64,000 nt of DNA, taken from positions 3,658,001 through 3,722,000 of the forward strand of contig NZ_JBEJGX010000003.1 of the NCBI RefSeq assembly GCF_040253635.1. The letters run 5' to 3'. Both the position numbers and the translations under genes were made by a program. Positions 50,731 to 58,547 of this stretch are shown piece by piece. The notes beneath the pieces were generated by a model, which did no database searches, was not told where the DNA came from, and saw only the letters and a list, made by a program, of their open reading frames with translations. The first letter of the stretch is position 1; the number at the start of each line of letters is the position of its first letter. This stretch comes from Streptomyces sp. Edi2 (lineage in GTDB: Bacteria; Actinomycetota; Actinomycetes; Streptomycetales; Streptomycetaceae).

Positions 50731-52896
50731 CACTTCGGCCTCGCCCTCGGCCGGCGAGTCCGCCGCACGGGTCCGCGGTGGCTTGCGGAGGCCCTTGAGG
50801 AGGATCACCAGGGCCGCGCTGACGCCCGTACCCGCGGCGATGGCGAGCAGGTAGACGAACGGCTGGCCGATCAGCGGGACGACGAAGATGCCGCCGTGTG
50901 GGGCGCGGAGGGTGCAGCCGAAGGCCATCGACAGGGCGCCGGTGACCGCGCCGCCGGCCATCGCGGCGGGGATGACGCGCAGCGGATCGGCGGCGGCGAA
51001 GGGGATCGCGCCCTCGGTGATGAAGGAGGCGCCGAGTACCCAGGCCGCCTTGCCGTTCTCCCGCTCGGCCTTGGTGAAGAGCCGCCCGCGGACGGTCGTG
51101 GCCAGCGCCATCGCCAGCGGCGGCACCATACCGGCCGCCATCACCGCGGCCATGACCTTGAGGCTCCCCTCGTTGGGGTTGGCGAGGCCGCCGACCGCGA
51201 AGGCGTAGGCGACCTTGTTCAGCGGGCCGCCCAGGTCGAAGCACATCATCAGGCCGAGGATCACGCCCAGGATGATCGCGTTGGCGCCGGTGAGGCCGGA
51301 CAGCCAGTCGGTCAGCCCCTTCTGCAGCGCGGCGATCGGCTTGCCGATCACGAGGAACATCAGGAAGCCGACGATCGCCGAGGAGATCAGCGGGATGACC
51401 ACGACCGGCATGATGCCGCGCAGCACCGGCGGGATACCGACCCGCTGAATCGCCATCACCACCGCACCCGCGATCAGACCGGCGATCAGACCGCCGAGGA
51501 AGCCCGCGTTGATGGTGAGCGCGATGGCGCCGCCGACGAAGCCGGGAACGAGGCCGGGCCGGTCCGCCATGCCGTACGCGATGAAGCCCGCCAGCACCGG
51601 GACGAGGAAGCCGAACGCGACGTTGCCGACCTGGAAGAGCAGGGCCGCCCAGCTCGTGGACTCGGTCCACAGGAAGTGGTCGGCGACGGACGGCGCCTTG
51701 TTGATCGTGTAGCCGCCGATGGCGAAAGCGAGCGCGATGAGCAGGCCGCCCGCGGCGACGAACGGGACCATGTAACTGACGCCGGTCATCAGCCATGTGC
51801 GCAGGCGGGTGGCGAAGCCGTCACCCGTGGCGGCGTCCTTGTCCATGGGAGCGGCGGCACGCGCGGGGGCGGACGCCTCGCCGCGTTCGGCCTTCTGCCG
51901 TACCTCGGCGATGAGTTCGGCGGGGCGGTTGATGCCCGCCTTCACCCCGACATCGACGGTCGGCTTCCCGGCGAACCGCTCCTTCTCCCGCACCTCCACG
52001 TCATGCGCGAAGATCACACCGTCCGCGTCCGCGACGAGCTGCGGATCGAGCCGCTTGAACCCTGCCGAGCCCTGGGTCTCGACGGACACCTCGACGCCGG
52101 CCGCCTGCCCGGCCTTCTCCAGCGATTCGGCAGCCATATAGGTGTGCGCGATGCCGGTGGGGCAGGAGGTGATGGCGACGATACGGAAGGGAGCGGCCTG
52201 GGCGGGGCTCTTGGGGGCGGGGGTCTTGCGGGCGGCGTCGGGGACAGCCTCGGGGGTGGTCCCAGGGGCGGCTTCGGGGGCGCTCTCAGGGGCGCCCTCA
52301 GCGGCAGGTTCGGCCTCCGAGGACGGCTCAGGGACAACCTCGGGGGTGGAGTCGGGGGCAGCCTCCGGGGTGGTCCCAGGGGCAGCCTCGGAGCGCGCGT
52401 CCTCATCCGAGGCCGAGGCCGGTGTCGGTGTCGGGGCCGAGGGTTCCTCCGCCGGCGCGTCCCCGCGGATCAGGGCCGCCGTATGCTCCGGTTCGGTGGC
52501 GGACCGCAGCGCGCCGGTGAAGGACTCGTCCATCAGATGCCGGGCGAGGGTCGAGAGGATCGACAGATGGTCCGCGTCGCCGCCCGCCGGGGCCGCGATC
52601 AGGAAGATCAGGTCGGCCGGCCCGTCCGGCGCACCGAAGTCGATGCCGGAGGCGCTGCGTCCGAAGGCCAGCGTCGGCTCCGTGACATGCGCGCTGCGGC
52701 AGTGCGGAATTCCGATCCCGCCGTCCAGACCGGTCGGCATCTGGGCCTCCCGTGCGGCTACGTCCGCGAGGAAGCCCTCCAGGTCGGTGACGCGACCGTG
52801 GGCGGCCATCCGCTCGGCCAGGGACCGTGCGGCGGCGTCCTTCGTTTCTGCGGACAGGTCGAGGTCGACCAGTTCCGCGGTGATCAGCTCACTCAT
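50716..52896 (-). CDS. fruA: PTS fructose transporter, IIABC fusion
   Basis: A 726-residue permease that imports fructose as fructose-1-phosphate. The IIA domain (1-150) has the phosphorylated His65 in GIGIPHCRS. A ~75-residue Pro/Glu/Ala repeat linker (AAPGTTPEAAPDSTPEVVPE) follows. IIB (about 238-335) has the phosphocysteine Cys245 in ITSCPTGIAHTYMAAE. The IIC membrane domain (about 370-710) includes VSYMVPFVAAGGLLIALAFA and GASFITEGAIPFAAADPLRV. ATG 52896 follows AAGGGAG. It is the last gene of fruR-fruK-fruA. Confidence 0.95.
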   Translation of the reverse strand: MSELITAELVDLDLSAETKDAAARSLAERMAAHGRVTDLEGFLADVAAREAQMPTGLDGGIGIPHCRSAHVTEPTLAFGRSASGIDFGAPDGPADLIFLIAAPAGGDADHLSILSTLARHLMDESFTGALRSATEPEHTAALIRGDAPAEEPSAPTPTPASASDEDARSEAAPGTTPEAAPDSTPEVVPEPSSEAEPAAEGAPESAPEAAPGTTPEAVPDAARKTPAPKSPAQAAPFRIVAITSCPTGIAHTYMAAESLEKAGQAAGVEVSVETQGSAGFKRLDPQLVADADGVIFAHDVEVREKERFAGKPTVDVGVKAGINRPAELIAEVRQKAERGEASAPARAAAPMDKDAATGDGFATRLRTWLMTGVSYMVPFVAAGGLLIALAFAIGGYTINKAPSVADHFLWTESTSWAALLFQVGNVAFGFLVPVLAGFIAYGMADRPGLVPGFVGGAIALTINAGFLGGLIAGLIAGAVVMAIQRVGIPPVLRGIMPVVVIPLISSAIVGFLMFLVIGKPIAALQKGLTDWLSGLTGANAIILGVILGLMMCFDLGGPLNKVAYAFAVGGLANPNEGSLKVMAAVMAAGMVPPLAMALATTVRGRLFTKAERENGKAAWVLGASFITEGAIPFAAADPLRVIPAAMAGGAVTGALSMAFGCTLRAPHGGIFVVPLIGQPFVYLLAIAAGTGVSAALVILLKGLRKPPRTRAADSPAEGEAEVTAAA

Positions 52897-53212
52897 CGCG
52901 GGCTCCCTTGCGCGCGGTACCGCCGTGCGGGCGGTGGGGACGGAACGGGGGGTGGCTGGGGCGCCTCCCGGCGTGGACCGGAGGGAGGGAACGAGGGGTC
53001 GGTCGCGGAGGACCAGGAGCCACAGGGGGCCAGGAGGCCGTGGGGGGCCAGGAGGCCGTGGGGGTCCGGAGAGCCGCAGAGGTCCGGGAGGCCGCAGGGG
53101 ACCAGGAGGCGACGGGGACGGCGGGCGCAGGAACAGCGGCCACGGAGACGGCAGGCGCAGGGACGGCAGGCGCGGGAACAGCGGCCACCGCGACACCAGG
53201 CGCTGCCCTCAT
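52889..53212 (-). CDS. Repeat-encoded spacer frame between fruK and fruA
   Basis: This 107-codon frame exactly fills the fruK-fruA gap. Its ATG overlaps the fruK stop (ATGA) and its own stop overlaps the fruA start (GATGAGTGAG). The first half is Ala/Val/Pro repeats (AVPAPAVPAPAVSVAAVPAP) and the second is Trp/Pro/Ser/Arg-rich (TASWPPTASWPP). It matches no family and lacks a ribosome binding site of its own. Most likely an expanded spacer that stays open so translating ribosomes reach fruA; it may not yield a functional protein. Confidence 0.4.
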   Translation of the reverse strand: MRAAPGVAVAAVPAPAVPAPAVSVAAVPAPAVPVASWSPAASRTSAALRTPTASWPPTASWPPVAPGPPRPTPRSLPPVHAGRRPSHPPFRPHRPHGGTARKGARDE

Positions 53213-54156
53213 GACACCGGCTCCGTCAGCACGCGGTGGAGCGGCACCGCATCGGTGGTCGTGACCGCCGAGGTCTCCAGATCGGCCGGCGTCGGCATCA
53301 GGCTGCCGGGCAGCTGAACGGCGGCCGCGCCATGGGCCAGTGCGGCGGCCAGCGCCATCGGTCCCGTACCGCCCGCGGTGAGGAAACCCGCCAGTGAGGC
53401 ATCGCCCGCGCCGACATTGCTGCGGACGGCGGCGACCGGGGCGCTGCCGAAGTAGGCGCCTTCCGCGTCGACCAGGAGCTGGCCGTCCGCCCCCAGGGAG
53501 GCCAGTACGGCGCGGGCACCCCCCGCGCGCAGTTCCTCGGCGGCCTTGACCGCATCGCCGAGGGTCGCGAGCGGCCGGCCGACGGCCTGCGACAGCTCCT
53601 CGGCGTTCGGCTTGACGATGTCGGGTCGTTCGCGCAGCGCCGCGGTCAGCGACGGGCCCGAGGTGTCCAGGGCGATCCGGGCGCCGGCGCGGTGGGCGCG
53701 GGCCACCAGCTCCGCGTACCACTCGGGCGCCAGACCGCGCGGCAGGCTGCCGCAGCAGGCGATCCAGTCGGCCCCCACCGAGCGCTCGCCGACCGCGCTG
53801 AGCAGCGCCTCCGACTCGTCCGCCGTCAGCTCGGGCCCGGTCGCGTTGATCTTCGTCAGGGTGCCGTCGGGTTCGGCGACCGAGATGTTGGAGCGGGTCT
53901 GGCCGGCCACCTCCACCCCCGCCACCTCGATGCCCTCGGCGCCCAGCAGAGCGGCCAGCGCCGCGCCGGCCGGACCGCCCAGGGGCAGTACGGCCAGGGT
54001 GCGGTGTCCGGCGGCGGCGACCGCCCGCGAGACATTGACACCCTTGCCGCCGGGGTCGATCCGGTCGGCGGTGGCCCGGAGCACGGCCCCGCGGTCCAGC
54101 GCCGGGATCTCGTACGTCCGGTCCAGGCTGGGGTTGGGGGTGACGGTGAGGATCAT
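53209..54156 (-). CDS. fruK: 1-phosphofructokinase
   Basis: A 315-residue PfkB-family kinase converting fructose-1-phosphate to fructose-1,6-bisphosphate. LTVTPNPSLDRTYEIPALDR is the substrate region, DPGGKGVNVSRAVAAAGHRT the N-terminal PfkB signature, IVKPNAEELSQAVGRPL follows, and the catalytic base region is SNVGAGDASLAGFLTAGG. The ATG overlaps the fruR stop (ATGA). Its stop overlaps the spacer frame leading to fruA. Confidence 0.94.
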   Translation of the reverse strand: MILTVTPNPSLDRTYEIPALDRGAVLRATADRIDPGGKGVNVSRAVAAAGHRTLAVLPLGGPAGAALAALLGAEGIEVAGVEVAGQTRSNISVAEPDGTLTKINATGPELTADESEALLSAVGERSVGADWIACCGSLPRGLAPEWYAELVARAHRAGARIALDTSGPSLTAALRERPDIVKPNAEELSQAVGRPLATLGDAVKAAEELRAGGARAVLASLGADGQLLVDAEGAYFGSAPVAAVRSNVGAGDASLAGFLTAGGTGPMALAAALAHGAAAVQLPGSLMPTPADLETSAVTTTDAVPLHRVLTEPVS

Positions 54157-54953
54157 GCGCGTACTACTTCCGTGCCCGCGCATTCGATGGCGAGGGCGTC
54201 GTCGGGGCTCAGGCCGGTGTCGGTGATGAGCAGGTCCACATCCGACAGCTCACCGAACCGGGCGAAGTGCTGCTGCCCGAACTTGGCGGAGTCGGCGAGG
54301 AGGACGACGCGGCGGGCGGCGGCGATCAGCGTCCGCTTGACGGCGGCCTCCGCGAGGTCGGGGGTGGTCAGGCCGCCGTCGAGCGAGAAGCCGTTGGTCG
54401 CGAGGAACAGCACATCGGCGTTGACCTCGCGGTAGGCGCGCAGCGCCCAGTCGTCGACCGCGGCCCGCGTACGGCGCCGGATCCGGCCGCCCACGAGGTG
54501 GAGGGTGAGCCCGGGGTGGTCGGCCAGCCGCGCGGCGACCGGCAGGCCGTGGGTGACGACGGTCAGCTCGGCCTCCAGCGGGATCTCGGCGGCGAGCCGG
54601 GCGGCGGTCGTACCGGCGTCCAGAATGACGCTCCCGGAGCCGCCCGAACCGCCCGGGCCACCGGGGCCGCCTTCGCCACCGGGAAGCTCGGCCAGCGCGG
54701 CCCGCGCGATGCGCTGCTTCTCGTCCGCGGCGACGGCGTCCCGCTCGGCGAGGTCGGGCTCGAAGTCCAGGCGGCCGGCCGGGATGGCCCCGCCGTGCAC
54801 CCGGCGCACCAGGCCTGCCCGGTCCAGGGCCTTCAGATCGCGCCGCACGGTCTCGGCGGTGACCTGGAACTCTTCCGCGAGGGAAAGCACATCGACCCGG
54901 CCGCCCTCACGGGCGAGCCGCAGAATCTCCTGCTGGCGCTCCGGTGCATACAT
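54153..54953 (-). CDS. fruR: DeoR family regulator of the fructose operon
   Basis: A 266-residue repressor. The DeoR helix-turn-helix is residues 1-57 (YAPERQQEILRLAREGGRVD, then AEEFQVTAETVRRDLKALDR and RVHGGA). The sugar-phosphate sensing domain follows, with ILDAGTTAARLAAEIP and FLATNGFSLDGGLTTPDLAE. A Gly-rich insertion (GGEGGPGGPGGSGGSGS) lies between them. ATG 54974 would add seven residues. It probably responds to fructose-1-phosphate and represses its own operon. AAACACAAA and CAAACAGA direct-repeat-like motifs at 55025-55060 may be its operator. Confidence 0.9.
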   Translation of the reverse strand: MYAPERQQEILRLAREGGRVDVLSLAEEFQVTAETVRRDLKALDRAGLVRRVHGGAIPAGRLDFEPDLAERDAVAADEKQRIARAALAELPGGEGGPGGPGGSGGSGSVILDAGTTAARLAAEIPLEAELTVVTHGLPVAARLADHPGLTLHLVGGRIRRRTRAAVDDWALRAYREVNADVLFLATNGFSLDGGLTTPDLAEAAVKRTLIAAARRVVLLADSAKFGQQHFARFGELSDVDLLITDTGLSPDDALAIECAGTEVVRA

Positions 54954-55136
54954 CAGCGTGCCTGTCCGTTCCATGCCCGAACCTGTGGTTTCGACGCGAT
55001 GCTACGGCGGCACATCCGCGATGTAAACACAAATGGACTTCACGCAGACTCAAACAGACATCACAGCCTGGCCGAGCGGGCCCCCTCTGCCCGCGGGCCC
55101 CTCTTCCCACGGGCCCCCTCCCCCTCGGACACAACA

Positions 55137-55168
55137 GAGCCCCGACGCCACGAAGGGCACCGGGGCTC
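55137..55168. terminator. Terminator after hrdD
   Basis: GAGCCCCG and CGGGGCTC arms plus inner GC pairs form a hairpin 59 bases past the hrdD stop, followed on the minus strand by TGTTGTGT. It separates hrdD from the fructose operon. Flanking 55061-55130 is repetitive GGGCCCC-rich sequence. Confidence 0.75.
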
Positions 55169-55226
55169 GTCCTCTACAGGCACAGGCCTTGCCATGGATG
55201 TCGGCACGCGCGAGAGCGCGCACCCG

Positions 55227-56228
55227 TCAGGCGGCGGCGTCGAATCCCGTGTCACGCGCCATCCGCTTCAGCTCCAGCAGGGCGTGCTTCTCGATCTGCC
55301 GGATCCGCTCACGGGTCAGACCGTGCTGCTTGCCGACCTCGGTCAGCGTGCGCTCACGGCCGTCCTCTATGCCGTACCGCGCCTTGATGATCGAGGCGGT
55401 GCGGTGGTCGAGGCGGTCGATCAGATCCTCCAGCTCCTCGCTGCGCAGCAGCGTGAGCACGGACTGCTCGGGTGAGGCCGCGGAGGTGTCCTCCAGCAGA
55501 TCGCCGAACTGGGTGTCGCCGTCGTCGTCCACCGACATGTTGAGGCTGACCGGGTCGCGCGCCCAGTCGAGTACGTCGGTGACGCGGGCGGGCGTGGAGC
55601 CCAGCTCACCGGCGACCTCCGCCGGCTCCGGGTCACGGCCGTTCTCACGGTTGAACTCGCGCTGCACGCGACGGATCCGGCCCAGCTCCTCGACGAGGTG
55701 CACGGGCAGCCGGATCGTGCGCGACTGGTCGGCGATGGAGCGGGTGATGGCCTGGCGGATCCACCACGTCGCATACGTCGAGAACTTGAAGCCCTTGGCG
55801 TAGTCGAACTTCTCCACGGCACGCACCAGACCGGCGTTGCCCTCCTGGATCAGGTCCAGCAGGGGCAGCCCGGCACGCGGGTAGCGACGGGCGACCGCAA
55901 CCACCAGGCGGAGGTTGGACCGGATGAAGATGTCCTTGGCCTTCGCGCTCTCCTCCACCAGCGCCTCGAGCTCCTCGCGGCTGGCGGCTGCGGCATTGCC
56001 GTCGGTGACCTCGCCGTCCAGGATCTGCTGGGCGTAAACGCCCGCCTCGATGGTCTGGGACAGCTCCACCTCCTTGGCGGCGTCGAGCAGTGGCGTTCGC
56101 GCTATCTCGTCGAGGTACATGCCGACCAGGTCGCGGTCGGCGATCTCCCCGCCTACGGCGCGAACGCTGCGGGCCCCGTCAGAACCGCTGCTGCTTTCCT
56201 GACGACGGGCGACGGCACGGGTTGCCAT
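55227..56228 (-). CDS. hrdD: RNA polymerase principal-like sigma factor HrdD (group 2)
   Basis: A 333-residue sigma-70 protein, matching HrdD in length and start (MATRAVARRQ). Region 1.2 is DLVGMYLDEIARTPLLDAAK. Region 2 is FIRSNLRLVVAVARRYPRAG, LPLLDLIQEGNAGLVRAVEK, FDYAKGFKFSTYATWWIRQA. Region 3 follows. Region 4 ends with LTEVGKQHGLTRERIRQIEK for -35 recognition. There is no long N-terminal extension, which separates it from HrdB. It is non-essential in S. coelicolor and is expressed under stress from SigR/SigE-type promoters; such a site is visible here. ATG 56228 follows AAGGGAG. Confidence 0.93.
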   Translation of the reverse strand: MATRAVARRQESSSGSDGARSVRAVGGEIADRDLVGMYLDEIARTPLLDAAKEVELSQTIEAGVYAQQILDGEVTDGNAAAASREELEALVEESAKAKDIFIRSNLRLVVAVARRYPRAGLPLLDLIQEGNAGLVRAVEKFDYAKGFKFSTYATWWIRQAITRSIADQSRTIRLPVHLVEELGRIRRVQREFNRENGRDPEPAEVAGELGSTPARVTDVLDWARDPVSLNMSVDDDGDTQFGDLLEDTSAASPEQSVLTLLRSEELEDLIDRLDHRTASIIKARYGIEDGRERTLTEVGKQHGLTRERIRQIEKHALLELKRMARDTGFDAAA

Positions 56229-56325
56229 GCGTGTGCTCCCTTTGCGATGAGTCGGTCGCGGGACGGTGGGCGGGCCGGAAGGGGCATCGAAACCGATGCT
56301 CACGTAGCGACCCGTCCGAAGGAAA

Positions 56326-56353
56326 CAACGGCTGGAATCCGGACAGAATTCCC
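56326..56353 (-). promoter_or_regulatory. SigR-type promoter of hrdD
   Basis: On the minus strand GGGAAT (56353-56348) and GTTG (56329-56326) are separated by exactly 18 bp, matching the Streptomyces SigR consensus GGAAT-N18-GTT. It is about 100 bp before the hrdD start. hrdD is a known SigR target in S. coelicolor. Confidence 0.8.
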
Positions 56354-56413
56354 ACGCCGCCCCGCTATTTTTCTGATCATGCAGTACCCTGCGCGGCCAC
56401 CCAGGGAGGTCAT

Positions 56414-57073
56414 ATGCTGCGTGAGCAGGGAGAAGTGCAGGTCAGGGCGGGCACGGAAGCCGACCTTCCGACCCTTACGGATCTTTACAACCACTACATC
56501 CGTGAGACATGCATCACCTTCGACCTGGAGCCCTTCACTCCCGACCAGCGCCGCCCGTGGCTGCTCTCCCACCCCCAAGACGGCCCCCATCGCCTTCTGG
56601 TTGCCCAGGAAGCGACAGATCACACGAAAAACCCGCACAACGGGCCGACGTCGGCACCTGAGGCACGGGCCGCGACTGCGGGACCCGGGGCGCGGACCGG
56701 AACTGCGGCGACCGGGACACTGACCGGAACTGCGGCCCCCGGGGCAAACCGCCCCGGAGGCGCGCTGCTCGGCTATGCGACCAGCAGCGCATTCCGCCCG
56801 AAGGCCGCCTACGCCCCCTCCGTCGAGGTCACCGTCTACTGCGCCCCGCAGGCCGCCGGCCGGGGCATCGGCACGCTGCTCTACACGTCCCTGTTCGAGG
56901 CGCTGGCCGACGAGGACGTCCACCGCGCCTACGCCGGGATCACCCAGCCGAACGAGGCCTCCACGCGCCTGCACACCCGTTTCGGCTTCCGGCACATCGG
57001 TACGTACACGGAGGTGGGCCGCAAATTCGGCCGCTACTGGGACGTGGCCTGGTACCAGAAGGACCTGGGCTGA
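56414..57073 (+). CDS. GNAT acetyltransferase, phosphinothricin acetyltransferase-like
   Basis: A 219-residue acetyltransferase. VRAGTEADLPTLTDLYNHYI, TCITFDLEPFTPDQRRPWL, SVEVTVYCAPQAAGRGIGTL and AYAGITQPNEASTRLHTRFG match the PAT/Bar group, which N-acetylates phosphinothricin or amino acids. Residues about 66-115 are a Thr/Ala/Gly-repeat insertion (AATAGPGARTGTAATGTLTG) between strands, making it ~45 residues longer than usual. ATG 56414 follows GGGAGG. It diverges from hrdD, a neighbourhood I recall from other Streptomyces. Confidence 0.85.
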   Translation: MLREQGEVQVRAGTEADLPTLTDLYNHYIRETCITFDLEPFTPDQRRPWLLSHPQDGPHRLLVAQEATDHTKNPHNGPTSAPEARAATAGPGARTGTAATGTLTGTAAPGANRPGGALLGYATSSAFRPKAAYAPSVEVTVYCAPQAAGRGIGTLLYTSLFEALADEDVHRAYAGITQPNEASTRLHTRFGFRHIGTYTEVGRKFGRYWDVAWYQKDLG

Positions 57074-57195
57074 CCCCGCTCCGCGCCGCCTCCGCAACCC
57101 GCCGTTCCGGTTGACGCGGACCGCCCCCGGGTGTCGCCTGGTGAGGAGGGCCAGCGGGACAGCGAGGCAGTGGGACGCATCGAGAGGAGCCCGTC

Positions 57196-57786
57196 ATGGA
57201 CCAGCACGCTCAGCGGCACGAGGCCAGGGCCGCCCGCTCACACGGCACCGTCGACGTGGAACACGGCGCGACGGCGAACACCCGGTCCCGTGACCCGCAG
57301 CGGGCCCCGCGACCGGCCGGCAAGGCAGGCCTGGCGGAGCGGGCAAGGCACATCCCGGCGACCGTCTCCCTGCCGATCATCACGGCCCTCGCCTTCGGCT
57401 GCTTCACCATCTTCCGCACCCACACCGACGGCACCAAGGGTGGCCCGGCCATGCTGTACGGACTGGCCGCGGCCGTGGTGTCCGGCGTGCTGGGACTGGT
57501 GGTGGCCCACTACCAGTCGTCCATGATCACCGAGACCCGGGCGATCGCGTACGGCGCCCTCTTCGGCTGCTCGATCGGCTGGGTCTACAGCCTCGGCGGG
57601 GAGTCGATCCTCAAGTCGTCCGCCTTCGGCTTCACCCTGGGCGCCGTGATGTTCGTCGTCGCCCTGTACGTCTTCCGCACCCACCGCGCCCGCGAGCCGC
57701 ACGGCATACACCGCCCCCACAAGCCGCACCGGGCCCACAGGGGCGACAGGGACCGGGACCACAGCCTCCCCGTGGCCACCCACTGA
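57196..57786 (+). CDS. Hypothetical membrane protein
   Basis: A 196-residue protein. A charged N-terminal region (1-55) precedes four hydrophobic helices (IPATVSLPIITALAFGCFTI; MLYGLAAAVVSGVLGLVVAH; AIAYGALFGCSIGWVYSLGG; AFGFTLGAVMFVVALYVF), and a His/Arg-rich tail follows. No family is recognised. ATG 57196 follows GAGAGGAG. The C-terminal HRPHKPHRAHRGDRDRDH segment could bind metal but looks repeat-derived. Confidence 0.65.
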   Translation: MDQHAQRHEARAARSHGTVDVEHGATANTRSRDPQRAPRPAGKAGLAERARHIPATVSLPIITALAFGCFTIFRTHTDGTKGGPAMLYGLAAAVVSGVLGLVVAHYQSSMITETRAIAYGALFGCSIGWVYSLGGESILKSSAFGFTLGAVMFVVALYVFRTHRAREPHGIHRPHKPHRAHRGDRDRDHSLPVATH

Positions 57787-57825
57787 GCCGACCGCACCCT
57801 TCACCCCGCTGGCCACCAAGCCACC

Positions 57826-57876
57826 CGTCACGCCCCTCGCCACGCCCCTCGCCACGCCGCCCGTCACGCCCCTGCC
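57826..57876. repeat. GTCACGCCCCTCGCCACGCC repeats
   Basis: About five degenerate 10-bp units (GTCACGCCCC, TCGCCACGCC) lie between the convergent membrane protein and flavin-fold oxidoreductase genes. Confidence 0.75.
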
Positions 57877-57878
57877 CG

Positions 57879-58505
57879 TCACGCCATCCGTAGCGCCGCA
57901 TCGTCGGACGTCCGCCGGATGGTGCGCAGCGGCCGCCCCGGTACCCAGCTCTCCAGTACCACATACGGGTCTTCGACGGACGTGTACAACGCCTCCGTCA
58001 GCTCCGCCCGGAAGAGATGAAACGGATCCGGCGGCTTCACCACCGCCGCATAGCGGGCGACCACCTCGGGGTCCGTCACCTCCACCGCCCGCCCGGAAAC
58101 CCGTACGTCACCCCCGGACAGATCGGTGCCAGGACCCGGATTGCCATGCAGCGAGAAGCGGGAGTCGCGCCGCAGATCAAGCGCCTTGCGCGAGCCCACC
58201 ATCATGCCCAGCCACAACTCGCCGTAACGGAAATCCGCCTCCAGGCCGGTGAGCCGCGGCCCGCCGTCCTTGCGGAGGGTCGCCAGAACGTGGTGCCGGT
58301 ACGCCCCGAACCGCTCCCGCACCCGCCCGGCGAACTCCGGCACCGCCGCCTCGACCACCGACCAGCCGACCGCACCGCCCCCGACTCCCCCACGCCCCTC
58401 GGCACTCTTACCGCCTCCGGCCTTCTCGCCACCCTCGACATCCGCACCGCCTCCGACGATTCCGCCGCCCTCGATGCCCCCGACCCACGCGCTCTCACTC
58501 GTCAT
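57879..58505 (-). CDS. Pyridoxamine 5'-phosphate oxidase-fold (F420/FMN-binding) protein
   Basis: A 208-residue protein. Residues 1-50 are a Gly/Glu-rich extension. The split-barrel domain has FGAYRHHVLATLRKDGGPRL, FRYGELWLGMMVGSRKALDL, RDSRFSLHGNP, and GDVRVSGRAVEVTDPEVVA, as in F420- or FMN-dependent oxidoreductases of actinobacteria. The cofactor cannot be decided. ATG 58505 follows GGAGGG. It diverges from the questin-oxidase-like gene (42-bp gap), so the two may be co-regulated. Confidence 0.78.
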   Translation of the reverse strand: MTSESAWVGGIEGGGIVGGGADVEGGEKAGGGKSAEGRGGVGGGAVGWSVVEAAVPEFAGRVRERFGAYRHHVLATLRKDGGPRLTGLEADFRYGELWLGMMVGSRKALDLRRDSRFSLHGNPGPGTDLSGGDVRVSGRAVEVTDPEVVARYAAVVKPPDPFHLFRAELTEALYTSVEDPYVVLESWVPGRPLRTIRRTSDDAALRMA

Positions 58506-58547
58506 GGCAGCACCCTCCCCCCAAATACCCGACACCCTCTGTCCGGT

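Noticed and set aside
55033-55803. Plus-strand frame of 256 codons opposite hrdD
   Set aside because: Ser/Arg-rich shadow of a highly conserved sigma factor gene.
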